Source: Armillaria gallica
Lineage: Eukaryota > Basidiomycota > Agaricomycetes > Agaricales > Physalacriaceae
Assembly: GCA_037576215.1 (NCBI GenBank)
Contig: JBANDB010000012.1
Coordinates: 992,001 to 1,056,000 of the forward strand
DNA: 64,000 nt
Direction of reading: 5' to 3'
Shown: positions 44,674-57,210 of the stretch, piece after piece
How the letters are laid out: each line of letters starts with the position of its first letter
Position numbering within the stretch: the stretch's first letter is position 1
Made by a program: the position numbers and the translations under genes
The notes under the pieces: model-generated
Seen by the model: the letters and a program-made list of their open reading frames with translations, nothing else
Told to the model about the DNA's origin: nothing
Databases searched by the model: none

Positions 44674-45107
44674 CTAGTATGTGCGGCAACTGTACTCATG
44701 TGCAGATATACCCCAGTCCCGCATATGCAGCAATCCTGCAGATCTTCTTCAAAGTCATTGTATATCATTGGTATCGAGATTCGACCATATTGGCAGCTGC
44801 GCATTGTATTCCCGGAATGTACATCAGATATCCTCACCACTGCCGTATTTCTTACTCGTCTTCCCCGTGCATCTATACATCCTGCTCATATGCGAGCATC
44901 TTCCTTCACATCCTTGAACATGCGCTCCACCTCTGCCTCATTGCTAGGCTGCTTTGAATACGACGGGACAGGGTACGGCATCAGGATGGCGGCCTTCTCA
45001 TCTGGTGGGGTGCAACCTCCAGAACTAGCATCTGGATGAAGAAGTCCAGCTTGTCGATCCACATAGACTTGCTGCACCGCATAATCTGTGCCATCTGCTA
45101 TATACAT
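44674..45107 (-). pseudogene. Gene family G, copy in block 2, left
   Basis: Counterpart of 4,935-5,427, with the same DGTDYAVQQVYVDRQAGLLHP-type exon (45,107-44,886) and the family C-terminus near 44,674. CpG-type differences from the block 1 copy have changed several Arg and Ala codons. Function unknown. Confidence 0.45.
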
Positions 45108-45971
45108 GCTTCGAGGAGATGGAGCTTTCGGTTTTTCCGTGTCAACCCTGTGTATGTTGGAACCGTTAGTTTCAATTTCTTCGACAAAGTCGGCGACAAG
45201 TCGCTTGGTCAGGGGAGGAGAGGGAGGGAGACATGTTCATGCGAGGCGCTTATTGATGATCAAGAAGCAGGTGCAATGATGGTAGCGTGACTACAGAGGA
45301 AGACAATATTCCCTGAGCTACGTTTAATCATCAAACAGCTTGTCTAAATGCTATCATGGACAGGTTATACATTGGCAAGGATAACTATTTCATGTCAAAG
45401 CCAGGTCGACGAAACACTCCTCTAAACGAAAATATGCATTTGAAGCAAAATAAGCAGCTCGCCATGAACAAACACAATTTTAACAAAATGACTGCTGTCG
45501 AGGTAATTGATTCTGAGGAGTGACAAGTTAAAAAGCAAGAGTAGGTCTGCATGGTATACTACTTTTGATAGCTGGGTTCGCACTTGCGATACTGACAAGG
45601 CAGCAGGTAAGGACAGGATTAATAGATCAAGAAACGGCTCTGTATGAAAGATTGATCCATATCAGAAGGCATAGGAGTGTAGTGGACAAGAATTTAACTT
45701 TCCATTCAAGACCCCGATGATGACCGGAAAGGCAGAATCCTTGGGAATTATATTTGATTTGGCAGGACCTGACATCAGATTATTTAACAGGCAGTCGATC
45801 AAAGAAGTTCTATTTTAAGCTCGGGTGATGGTGTGATGCATAGCTATGCTGTTGAGGCATTTCCTGCCATCATCGTCATAATGCCTATAAAACATGAAAA
45901 GTCAGTGTTCACTACTCCACCAACATACCCTTCTTTCCCAATTCTTTCTGGCACTTCAGAACCGTACAACA

Positions 45972-46955
45972 ATGCTGAAAATGACTGTTGTTGAATTGCT
46001 ACTCTATGGTGCGCTTCTCCTTATTTGAAACGGTGTCAGCGCTTACTCAAATCATCTTAGCTATACACACTGCTGTGGATGTTGGTACGTTCTGGATTGT
46101 CGGTACGTCTTTCTTCTCAATGCTCGGCCACTGTGTACCATCTCAATGCTTGCCTTAGTGGGTCGCGATAAAGGCAGAACCGGTTTCATTCGGTGTGGAC
46201 TGGTCATCGTGATGTACCTCATCGCGACATCCCCTCTTGCCCTTCGATGGACATTCATACAAGGCATCACCGACAACAAAACACAGGAAACCACATACAT
46301 CTATTCTTGAGGATAGATCCTCTTGAGGTCGATGTCATTCATGGCAGTTATCCTGATCACGGGGTGCATCATGGTGAGCAGATATCATAATTATACTCAC
46401 CTGGCAGAAGGATTTGACTTTGGTGTAGATCTGGTGGTGCTGGTTCTTCGCTGGTCAGAGATTGATGTTTGCCGTCATTCCAGGACTATGCATCATCGTC
46501 GGAATGAGTTCAGCTCTTTATCATTATCGTCAAAAATTTGAACTGACATTCAACCTAGTTTTTGCTAGCGTTGGTCTTTATCAGATGACCGTTACACCCC
46601 CCTCAGGCAACACATGTGCGGTCCAATTCGATTGGATGCTCTCATACTTTTCTATAGTGCTTGCCGTAACATTGTCGTGCGCACTCATCACCTTATATCA
46701 CATTGTAATGGATCAATGCATTGGGGGGAGAACCCTCTGGCTCTGGATCAAGATCATCGTTGAGTCCTCATTATTGTTCGCTGCAGCACCGGTTGTTTAC
46801 ATCATGAGTGACACAAATACAGGTTGCCCATTGCTTGTTGTGACCATGATTATGGTGAGCTTCAGCTCAATGTTTTGTCTTCCCAGGTGCTAATATCTCA
46901 TCGTCAGAGTTTGGCACCAATCCTGGCCATCACTCAGGTCCCGAGCAACCCTTGA
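45972..46955 (+). pseudogene. Seven-helix fungal membrane protein gene, copy 2 (decayed)
   Basis: Counterpart of 6,293-7,331. It starts MLKMTVVELLLYG. The frame has a TGA at about 46,026-46,028 where copy 1 has CGA, and TGA and TAG at 46,308-46,310 and 46,314-46,316, but keeps TAC where copy 1 has TAA. An intron lies at 46,374-46,428. The long C-terminal exon (46,429 onward) is intact through IPGLC and IIVESSLL. The possible 32-nt intron (46,855-46,886) leads to a stop at 46,953-46,955. The good conservation of the last exon in both copies suggests both were functional after duplication. Confidence 0.6.
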
Positions 46956-47732
46956 CAGCAAGGCCAGAACCCTGAACCCTGCAGGTCAGACACGGGGGCA
47001 ATGTAGGATCAGCATCTGGTGAAAATCGAGAGGATTCAGCTGTTTGATTCCAGGAAGCTGCGACCTGGACTACTTTATGTTTCTTATGGATATTTCACGA
47101 TCGTGCTTCTCCCACTTTAGAGCGTTACCACTTAGCATTGGATATCACTTCTCCCATGCATATTTCCATAATTCCCTATGCTAAATGTTCCACAAAAAAC
47201 AAAAAAACAAAATAAGTATCGCATCTACCAATAAGCATACTACATCATTATTTTCTGACTCTATAGATGTGCATCAATCTTTTGCATCATGGAGCAAGAT
47301 GCATAGTTCTAAAGGTCATCGACATAGCCTGAGTACAGTACAGTGAACTTGAAAACGCCAGACTGGCCAAGCCTTAAGTTATTATATAATATATTGGACA
47401 TGATATCACGTATATGGTTTAGGGCAGGTTCTGGGGAAATTTGAAACGTTTACACGACTCACATGCTCACATTGTTACTGCAATCTCCTCCATATAATTG
47501 TGGACTTCAAAGGGCTCGAGGAATTGGCCCTGAAGACCACACCTCTATTTCGCTGTTATTGACCCCAGGATGCTGCAATTGCCTTCGTCTTTTCTGGAGT
47601 GCATCCTGACTTCATCTCCAAGCCTGCCTCCTTGCTCCAGGATCGACAATGGCAACTAATGGCCCCTTCCGACGTGTATGCTAGGGCGCCATCTATATTC
47701 TCGTCCAGTGGAATATGACGGCTCACACATAG

Positions 47733-48151
47733 TGTAAGACCCAAACTGCAATCAAGGGTAAATAGTTCAGCTGTATTGCATTCGTACAGTCACTGACTAG
47801 TCCTTTGATGATTGCCACCCAAGACGAACTGGATAGCGCTTAGTGAGAAGGAATGTGTTTTGGTATGAATAAACTTTAGCTCAAAGCTAGGGAATATACA
47901 GCTTTGAGTACTCTACTTTTATACTAGAGTGAGGGTCTGTAATGAGTACTAAGATGAGGGTACCATGTTAGAAAGTGAATAAGCGAAATACACAGTGACT
48001 GAAAATATGGCGACATCTACTCCACCAGTGGAGTGTGATGATGTGAAGAATTATGAAGGCTCCGTGGAATCGCAGATCTAAAGATAAGATAAGGGTAAGT
48101 GGTTACGATAAGATAAGATAAGATAAGATAAGAAATGAATAAATCGTAACA
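47733..48151 (-). repeat. Chromovirus B 3' LTR
   Basis: 419 bp. U3 (right part on the plus strand) carries GATAA arrays at about 48,083-48,093 and 48,107-48,132 and otherwise differs from the U3 of chromovirus A. Confidence 0.95.
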
Positions 48152-48735
48152 TTACCCCCCTGTTAAGGCAGGCATCCCGACTGCCAGTAAGTTTGCTCCC
48201 CATACGTCATCGCCAGCCTATCAGTCTACTGATCATTTGGTTTGCGACATTGTCTTGCAGGGTGGTGTTTACCCTCAAGACGAGGGATTTCCAAATGTCA
48301 TACTATCTCCATGCAGGCTGTGACTTTGTTTCATGGATTGGGTTTATCGTACGAGATGAGGATTTGTTGCATGGTGGTGGCGCAAGCGGTATGTGCGAGG
48401 CGTTTCTCGACTGTAGTTCATTGGCATCCTATGTCTGCGTCATCATCATGCTGTCCCCAGAGATCTCTTGTGAAGGTTTCAGAGAAATGCCATACAGGCT
48501 GCAGCTTGTCCCAGCAGCCCTTATAAAATTCGTCGGTAGGGAGAGGGGATTTTCCGTATGGTGGTGATGCGAGTGGTAGACTTGACCCTTTGTTCTGCCA
48601 GGTAGGTCTGATTATGTGCGCGTTTTTTGTAAGATATTTTTTGTCGTTAAAATGTCGTCAGAAGTCGTGAGTGAGGGCCCATTGTTATCCCCCGTTATAA
48701 GGCAAGGATGATATGCAGATCAGGGCTTTGACTGT

Positions 48736-51700
48736 TCATGGGATTTCTGTTGCTTCGAATGGCGGTTTCAAATATGTCGAAGGGTCATCATTGCTACCAA
48801 ATTGATCCCAGTCTAGCTGTTGGTCATACCAAACTTGTCGTCCAGTGAATGGGTCCATGTAGGACTGCCAATCTCCTGTCTCTTGTTCTGTATGGTTCAC
48901 TTTTTCTGCGAGGTATTCGTCGACAAGTTCTTGCGCATCCATGTCATCTTCCTTTACCCAGCTGTTCGATTCTGGTCCGTATCCTTTCCATTTGACAAAG
49001 TAGTCGGTTACCCAATGCCATGGCTCGCCTGCTTTTCCCCTAACTTTGCATTCCCTACTGTCGAGGACTTTCTCGATTTCGTAGTGCTCTTCACTGTCGA
49101 TGAGATCTGGCAGCGGAGGAGGTGGTTGTTCTTGGTTTGGGAATGCGGGTGGAGTGTATGGTGTAAGGAGTGTTTCGTTGAATACTGGATGGATATGCCA
49201 GTTTGGTGGGAGCTTTAATTTATATGCCGAGGCTCCGACTTTGGCGATGATGGGGAATGGGCCCGTTCGCTTGTCTGCTAGTTTTTTCTTCGGATGTGAG
49301 AGCACCAGATTGGTCGTATCAAGCCAAACTTTGTCTCCCACCGAGTATTCAACTGCAGGTCATTTCTTTTTGTCGTACTGGGCTTTCATCTGGTCGGTGG
49401 CCTTTTCGAGCGCTTGCTTTGCCTCGGCATGGATTTTTTGCATATCTGAAACGAATGTGTTGGAGGCTGGTGTTCTGAAGGGTGCTCGGGGTTTTGCGCC
49501 AGGGAGAAGGTCAGCATTATAGCCGTAGTTAATCTCACAGAGACTTTTGCCCATAGCAGAATGGGTGCAGTTGTTGTGAGCGAAAGCCGCAAGGGAGAGC
49601 CATTCAACCCAGTCATTCTGGCGATGATTGATGAAGATCCAGAGGTATTTTTCAACCTCCTGATTGACTCGTTCAGTTTGGCCATCAGTCTGTGGGTGAT
49701 AGGCGGTGGATACATTTGCCTTAATTTGAAGCAAGTCATAAAGGTCTTTCATGAACTTGGATACGAACACGGTGCCTCAGTCAGAGATGACAACTTGGGG
49801 CATTCCGTGTCTAGCTTATACTTTGTCTCGTAGGATCTTGGCCCACCCTTCCGATGACATCTCTGTTGTACATGCGACAGGTATGATCTCCTTAGAGAAT
49901 CGGTCGACAATCATCAAGATTGCATCGAAACCATTGCTTTTTGGTAAACCAGTGACCATGTCGATGGAGATATGAGTCCAGGGTCGGGAGGGTATGGCAT
50001 TGGGATGAAGTGGTGCTGCTTTCGGTTGCATGCTTGACTTGGTTCGTTGACATGTTTCGCAGGCGCAGACATAGTCCTCTACGTCTTTCTTCATCCTTGG
50101 CCACCAATATTCTCGTAAGACGAGTTCCTTGGTCTTTTCAATGCCGGGGTGTCCCGCCATGATGTGGTCATGAAATTGCGCGATTATTTCGCCTCATAAC
50201 GCGTGGTCAGAAGGAACGTAAATGCGGGAGTCATAAAAGATCAGCCCGTCATCCATTTTCAGTCCTCGGTCGTGATTAAGAGAAGTCGCAATGTTCTTTT
50301 CCCATTGGTGGTGGTCGAGCGTGGCTTGCTTTATCTTGTTGTGGGTTTCCTCGATAGTGGGCATGACTAGCGCCCGGAAGTGCTTGGGTTTGAGGACGAT
50401 AACCTCATTGTTGTCCTCCTTTCCTTGTTTGTGATCTGCTCTGCGACTGAGTAAGTCGGCCTTTTTGTTCGCGGTTCCTGGTTTGTGGCGCAGTGTGAAA
50501 TAGTATTTGGCCAGCTCAGTGACCCAACGTGCTTGGCGTCGGTTGAGTTTTTGGGGCTTTCGGAAATATTGCAGATTTTGGTGATCTGTCCATATTTCAA
50601 AGTCCTGAGCTGCACCCATTAGATAGTGCCTCCACTCGTCGAGCGCGAGCATGATTGCAAGTAGTTCCTTGTCGTAAATTTTGTAATTTCGTTCTGTGGT
50701 CGTGAGGGATTTAGACAGGAATGTGACTGGGCACCATTTGCTGTCTTGTTCCTGGCATAGAACCGCTCCTATGGCTCCTTCGCTGGCGTCAGCTTCTACA
50801 CAGAATTTTTCTCCGTCTGTGGGTATTGCCAATACCACTTCTTCGGCTAGTAATCTCTTCAACTCCTTGAATGTGTCCTGTTGCGCTTTTCCCCACTTCC
50901 ATGGATCATTTCCAGTCAGCTGTGTCATCGGCTTGATGACTTTGCTGTACCCTTTGATGAAACACCTGTAGAAGTTGGTAAAGCCTAAAAATGATTGGAG
51001 CTGTACCTTCTTGATTGGTACAGGCCACTCCATGATTCCTGCGATTTTGACTGGGTCCATCCGGATGTTTCCTTCACTGATGATGACTCCGAGGTACTCT
51101 GTTTCCAAGGTTTCGAACTCGCATTTTTCTGCTTTAAGGAATAGCTTGTTCTTTCGTAGGAGTCTTAAAACCTTGCACGTGATGCAACGATGCTCCTCCT
51201 TGGTCTTGGACATGATTAGGATGTCGTCAAGGTACACTGTGACACGGCCTGATGCAATGAGATCTTTGAAGATGTCATTCATCATCCACTGGAAGGTGGC
51301 GGGCGAGTTGGTGAGTCCAAAGAACATAACTGTGGACTCAAACAACCCCCGATTAGTTCTGAATGCCGCCGTCCATTTGTCGCCACTTTTGATGTGTACA
51401 TTGTTGTATCCCCATCGAACGTCGAGTTTGGAAAAGTATTTGGCTCCTCGTAATTTGTCCATCAGTTCTGAGATTAAAGGAAGCAGATAACGGTTTTTAA
51501 TCATCATCTTGTTGAGCTTTCGATAATCCTGGACTGGTCGCAGCTTGCCATCCTTTTTCTTGACAAAGAAGAAAGGTGAAGCCATGGGTGACTTAGAGGG
51601 CCGTATTTGTCCACTCGAGAGGTTCTTGTCTAGAAACTTGTCGAGTTCCGCTTGTTCGTTCCGGTTGAGAGGGTAGACTTTGCAATCTAGATTGGCGCTT

Positions 51701-53757
51701 GCGTTTGGAGTGAGCTCGATGGCGTGGTCCCATGTCTTTGGCTCAGGAAGTTCATCGAAACTATCTTTGTTGAACAGATCACTGAAATCCTGACACCACT
51801 CTGGGACCATCTCTTCGAACGTCTTGGTCTCCTTGTCTGCATTGGCTGTGGCGGCTAAGTCATTGGCATAGTGAGCGCATATGAGAATGGCTTTCGTGAA
51901 ATCTATTGCAAGGATGGTGTCTCCCTCCCCCAGCTCTTCGTCCCACTTGTCATCGGGATCCGCATCAGGTAAAGTGAATGGATTTTTACAGCACTCACAT
52001 CGTGCAAATGTTAATCCTCCTGTCTTCCAATTGATGATCAGATTATGCCAGGCTAACCAATCGTGACTGAGGAAGATTACTTTATCACCGAGATCTGTTA
52101 TGGCTAGATCTATTCGTTCTGAATGATCCCCGATCTTGAGTTCGATTTCGGCATACTTGGTAATTGATCCTCCTTGGTTCCTGGTTCCGTTGGCATTATA
52201 GACCGGGATTGGTGCGGCCATCGCTCGAGTCAGAATGTTGTGTTGTTCAACAAACTTTTGATTAATGGCACTGCTGGTGCATCTGCTGTCTACCAACGTG
52301 GCTGTGGAGATTTCGGCAAGGGCTCCTGGTGTTCCGATTCGTACGGGGATAACCAGGTCCTTCCCTTTCTCACTTAGCGCGCTGATATATCGCTTTGGCT
52401 CTTGCAGCTCTTCAAGCCACCAAAGCGCATTGATTTGCTTCATCCCCCTCATTGCTTCAATTGTTGAGTTGACTACTTCCTCGGCACGATCCTTGTGAAT
52501 CCAATTCTTTAGGATCGCCTTCGCCTCCGACTCTGTGTGCGCTTCGACTACTCCACGCAGAGTCCACTCAGCTCTGAATGGTTTGAGCCATTCACTGTAA
52601 GTCTCGCCGCTTGTATAAGTGCGTGTGAGTTGTGGGGCCTCTTCAACCTTCGCGTCGACCCATACGGGCTCGACTACCGTCGGTGAGGTCACCACAGTTT
52701 CTAAGTCTAAAGGGGTTAATTTAGCATTCTTGTTCATCATGAAACTTGACACGTCCTTGGCATCAGGTACTTCCGTAAGAGTTACTTGATGCCCCCTTTG
52801 CACTGCCTGGGCGCTAGCAGCTTCCCCCCCTGTGGCTTTTGAGTTGGTCGTGGAGCGGGAGGTGCATTCTGCGAAGGTACTGTTCCCCGGGGAAACAGTA
52901 GATTGGGCTGTCACTGTCGAACAACGATTGCCTATGCTTCTCACCATTGTGTGGCGGTCGCCTTCACCTGTTACCTCCGAGCCTGGGTTCATAGCCAGGT
53001 CCCTCGTTGCATTCGGCACTCCCCCTTCGTCGAGTCGCCCTGTGTCTCAACAGGCATTGGCAACTGGTCGGGGGCACTTACTCAACTCTGGTTCGTCCTT
53101 GTTCATCGTCTTCAGGACCGAGGGCAAATAGTCCCTTGCCCCCTCATTGTCGTCCTTAGCTGTCGCCAAAGCCCCTTGGTGTGTAAGGGATTTAGACTTT
53201 GGTAGCCGTGCGGTATTCCCTTTACCCAGAGGAGGTTTTGCCATAGCTATTCCCTCGAAACTCCCTGTGCAGCAGGGACTCCAGAGAGCTGCTTCGTCAA
53301 AGGGGACTCACACCTCCGCATGCAGAGGTGGTCTATCCAATGCCCCATCCAGTCGGCCCTGTCTTGCGACATGCGCCCCACCGATCGAGGAATCATCTCG
53401 CGTTGTGGGAGCACATATCTGAGGATCCGCTGTTAAGATGGGTGTCGCTATGGTAGGCGACTTGCCATTCGCTTTCGCCTGTAATAGGTTACTCGTTGAA
53501 GGTTGAGCCAGTAGTCGGATGACTATGCCGCTCATTCCAGGATCTGTCGATAGTCCAACTATCACAGTGTCTGGTATTTGATTCTTGCTTAGCCTCTGGT
53601 CTGTATGCGAAGTCGTGGGTATATTCGAATGCGCTGTGGATACTACAGGCGATATATAAGTACAATTGTTAAGTGCGATAGGCATACCAGCCAAAACTAA
53701 GCCCTGATCTGCCAAATAGACTGAATCGTCATCTACTCGGCAGATTCTTTTACCTCC
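48736..53757 (-). pseudogene. Chromovirus B pol
   Basis: One frame of about 1,670 codons with five stops (53,308; 50,194; 49,816; 49,777; 49,360) and no frameshift. Domains are as in copy A: protease, RT (ASPFFFVKKKDGKLRP, YLDD), RNase H, integrase and chromodomain (YFVKWKGYGPESNSW, about 48,985). The longest uninterrupted part (53,019-50,194) runs from before the protease through RNase H. The protease active-site triplet reads DSR where copy A has DSG, a CpG-type change that should inactivate it. Four of the stops are CGA in copy A; the one at 49,816 is TAC-to-TAA. Confidence 0.92.
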
Positions 53758-53760
53758 TCA
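53733..53760 (-). promoter_or_regulatory. gag-pol -1 frameshift window, chromovirus B
   Basis: The -1 frame opens after a TGA at 53,758-53,760 and gag stops at 53,733-53,735. GGTAAAAGAA in between is identical to copy A. Confidence 0.5.
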
Positions 53761-56171
53761 ATCGTTGAGAGGTTTTCCTGTAAATCCCAGTAGACATTTG
53801 CGCGTCGCAATGCCTCTGTCCTGGTTTTCGGGGTGGTAGGGCAGTCGCGTTTGAAGTGGCCTTTCTTGCCACATCTATAACAAACCGATGCTGCCCTGGC
53901 TGTGTCAACATCCATTGGCGCACCTCTACCTCCGAAAGTTGTTCCTGTCGCCGTTGTGGTCGTTGGAACCCCTGATTGACCACCCCGTATGGGCATGGTT
54001 GTTGTCTTCTGTGATTGCGGTCGAGATGGTACTGCAGTCGTTCCTTCTGCCTGTTTGAGGCACCAGTTATAGTCGATCCGGAGTAGGTGGGCTTTCCAGC
54101 TCGGGTAGTCGATTGGTACGTCTCCATCAGCCGAGTATATGGTGTTTTTACTTGACTGACAGGCGGCCTTCCTGATCTGATGGAGCATGACTTGGTCATT
54201 AGTACGTACCCCAGCATGAAAGGCCAATTCTTCGAAGAGTTGGAAGAATTTGTCGCCGTCCTTGTGCTCCGACTGCTTGAGTTTTTCCCACTGCAAATAC
54301 TTTAGCTGCGAGTCAGCGTCCTTCCAGAATCTTTTGTTGAGCTCCGACTTGAAGTCTTCATAAGTCAGATACTGCTGTTCCCCGTTCGGTGTTCTTCCTA
54401 TGACCTGCGCAGCTAACCACCACCACTTCTCAGTGTCGTCCGCGAGTCGAGAGATGCAAAAGATGACTTTATGGGGGTGGTGTCGGAAGTGTCGGTTGAA
54501 CACGTCGAAGTGCAGCTCGCACTTTAGGAAGAATTGGGCGATGTCTTCTGAGTCCCCCTTGAAGTCGTCATAGGGGGCGATAGCTCCGGCTTGGAGTTCC
54601 CAGGGAATAGGTGGGTCTGGTAGTGCTGGTGGGGCCGGGAATCATGGGAGCATCACTCTTTGAGGTGCAGCAGGAGGTTGCGGTGGTTATGCGGGTTGTC
54701 CGCCCCCGCCACTGCCAGCTCCGTTGGCACCGGCAAATGGTAGGTACCCGCGTTGGTACGTTCCTGGTGCCACCTGTCTCGTAGCATATGCGAAAGTATT
54801 CGTGTCCCTGATCCGAGGGGGTGGTACCGGCGGTTCATCTGGCATCGGTTCCTGTATCTTGATCTCCTGTGCGGCTTCTTCGTAAGGGGGGAATTCCCCC
54901 ACTACGGCATCCGGGTGTATTTCGTTCCATAGAAAGCGAGCGTTTCGCTCCGCTTCGTACTGTAAGATCTCGTTGGCTGGGAGACCTCTCTGTATCTTCA
55001 TTAAATAATCGTTCCCAGCTTGGGTTCCTCCCCAGGTCAAGGAAAAAGGTAATTCATAGGCGAAATAATTATAGATATCAATCAATTCTGCTTGCCTTGA
55101 TAGGGCAGGAATAGAAACCGATGGGTCATCATCTGTTTCATTATAAAAATTGATAGCGTCAGTTAGCATCATCATTACCAGAGTTGGTGCACATGTGCTC
55201 GTGCGACGACTCGGCGGGCAACTGGGGAATTCCATTGATTGTCGTGGAGGGGAAGGGGGTAGGGGGGGGGGGGGGGGGTGGCTGCTCTGCGAGTGTTGCG
55301 TCGCTCGAGTCGCCTGGTCCGAAGGGAGGCTCAATTCATGGCTGTTCCCTGAATCGCTGTTGTAACCGCTCCCACGCTGTTGCTCGGGGAGGACAGTTTG
55401 GGGAACGACACGGGGACCTGGCAGGGCAGGGGATAAGTGGGTTGAGGGGCCAGCAATGGGTTCCTCAACGTGTACAGGCTCGAGTGCCTGCTCGCGGGCC
55501 TGGACGGGGTAGTCCCATGTGGTGAGGGTTCTGCTGCCACTGGGAGGGGTACGGTGACCAGGCAAGCCACGTCTGGAGGGAAAGTAGGCGCTGTAGGGGA
55601 TGTCGACGTTATCCCAGAACTCTGCAGTAGTAACACCGGCTGTGGGTGGTGGAGCATAGTACCTGTCAGCCCTAAGGTTGTGATTGGCTGTTGGGCTGTT
55701 GGGTCGGTCGTTGCTGCCCACATTGAATCTCCTCCTACCGGTGGGGATTTGGGTGTTTGTGTCAGGTGAGGGAGTTCGAGGGATGCGCTGAGCGTCGGCA
55801 GAGGCAGTTGAGGAGGGGGAGATGGTGATGATCGGCGTATGCCCTCTGGGAGGGGTAGGAGGCCTTCTCTCCTCGATGCAGGGAGAAACTGACTCAGAAA
55901 CGTCCTCCTCCTCCTCCTCGATGCTTTGCTGAGTGAAGTCGTCGATTGGGATCGGTCACCATGGTACAGGTGTGAAGAGTCGGGGTGGCTGCTGCTCGAG
56001 TGGGATGCCATTGTTACTATCTGTAATGACTGAGGGGGTGATACGGGGCATCTCTACTCATCGTAGTGGTTGATAGCAAAACCTGAGTGCAAGGAGAACG
56101 GCGATTGAGAGGAGTGTGGTGCTTGGTATCCCTAGTGAGATGGCTATGATATGAGCAGCGTCGTCTTCCAT
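53733..56171 (-). pseudogene. Chromovirus B gag, 813 codons, with N-terminal membrane helix
   Basis: The start MEDDAAHIIAISLG (56,171) is followed by a hydrophobic stretch and then basic residues, as in copy A. Several hydrophobic positions differ but stay hydrophobic. Then come a Pro/Ser/Glu-rich region with a 17-base G run (55,262-55,278), the capsid region (54,540-53,950) and a zinc knuckle (CYRCGKKGHFKRDC, about 53,880-53,840). Stops are at 56,058 and 55,956 (both CGA in copy A), 54,687 (CAA to TAA) and 54,642 (TGA against CAA). There is no frameshift. Natural stop TAG at 53,733. Confidence 0.85.
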
Positions 56172-56198
56172 GAGGTTTCTAGACGAGTAGGTTAGAAA

Positions 56199-56211
56199 AG
56201 CTTTGAGCTAA
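56199..56211 (-). promoter_or_regulatory. Primer-binding site, self-priming type, chromovirus B
   Basis: AGCTTTGAGCTAA, one base from the 5' LTR, is the exact reverse complement of 56,356-56,368 in the LTR. In element sense that LTR segment begins 35 nt after a TATAAAAG box (56,403-56,396). Confidence 0.75.
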
Positions 56212-56212
56212 T

Positions 56213-56636
56213 TGTAAGACCCGAACTGCAATCAAGGGTAAATAGTTCAGCTGTATCGTGTTCGTACAGTCACCGACTAGTTCTTTGATGATTGCCACCC
56301 AAGACGAACTGGATAGCGCTTAGTGAGAAGGAATGTGTTTTGGTATGAATAAACTTTAGCTCAAAGCTAGGGAATATACAGCTTTGAGTACTCTACTTTT
56401 ATACTAGAGTGAGGGTCTGTAATGAGTACTAAGATGAGGGTACCATGTTAGAAAGTGAATAAGCGAAATACATGGTGACTGAAAATATGGCGACATCTAC
56501 TCCACCAGTGGAGTGTGATGATGTGAAGAATTACAAAGGCTCCGTGGAGTCACAGATCTAAAGATAAGATAAGGGTAAGTGGTTATGATAAGATAAGATA
56601 AGATAAGATAAGATAAGAAATGAATAAATCATAACA
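56213..56636 (-). repeat. Chromovirus B 5' LTR (promoter end)
   Basis: 424 bp. TATA box at 56,403-56,396 and predicted transcript start near 56,368. GATAA arrays in U3 at about 56,569-56,579 and 56,587-56,618. Confidence 0.95.
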
Positions 56637-56641
56637 CATAG

Positions 56642-57206
56642 CCTTTCCTTATTGTATTCTGTTTTTGCAGTGGAGACTATACATCCCATCTTGTGCGTTA
56701 ATGTTCTCTTTCAGAGCTGATATGTGCCGTTTATCCATCCATAGCCCACTGCCCCTTGCGTTGCTACTAGTGCCCATGCTGTTTTCATGACTGCTACCAC
56801 GCTCAGCACTCTTCCGACATTACCTTTTACGCTTGCTCCAGATGACGGGCTTGCTGCTTGTATCATCCTGGATGTATTCGTGCAGCTCCAAGGTTCCGGA
56901 GGAGGCAAATACTACCAGGCTTATTGGGGAGGAATGCCCGGTCTGGTCCCATAGCACGGATAGGCAACGAAGCTTGAAGGCACGCACGTTTAGTCTGGTG
57001 GTTGTCATGCCCAAAGTTATGGATGATCAGGTCTATTACAAATTTTACATAATCTGGCAATTATGTCACAGCGCAAGAATTTACTGGCCTGTCTTTATTT
57101 TTCGACAACGTCCTGCAATGTGCTCAATATATTTACATTATGTCCCCTACGCATGCATGTAAGACACCCCAAGGCTTGGAAGCACATAAACGTGTTGTAG
57201 CAGGTC
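56642..57206. repeat. Continuation of block 2 after chromovirus B
   Basis: 56,642-56,990 follows 8,170-8,500 of block 1 (for example aggcttattggggaggaatg at about 56,917 and 8,453). The rest shows nothing definite. Confidence 0.5.
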
Positions 57207-57210
57207 ACAT

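Larger units (their letters stand above)
47733..56636 (-). mobile_element. Chromovirus B (Ty3/gypsy, chromodomain), 8,904 bp, perfect target duplication
   Basis: The pentamer CATAG flanks it at 47,728-47,732 and 56,637-56,641. The LTRs are 419 bp (47,733-48,151) and 424 bp (56,213-56,636); the length difference is one extra AGATA unit. They differ by 14 substitutions, 12 of them at CpG positions. The polypurine tract lies next to the 3' LTR (plus strand ttacccccc at 48,152). It is the same family as chromovirus A but with a different U3. It inserted into block 2 at the equivalent of about 8,165. Confidence 0.96.

Noticed and set aside
50194..53019. 941-codon open frame in chromovirus B taken as an intact gene
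   Set aside because: It is only the longest unbroken part of pol; stops on both sides and a changed protease triplet make it non-functional.
55262..55278. 17-base G run as a frameshift or regulatory signal
   Set aside because: It lies in a proline-rich part of Gag, keeps the frame relative to copy A, and is best read as a homopolymer expansion or sequencing uncertainty.
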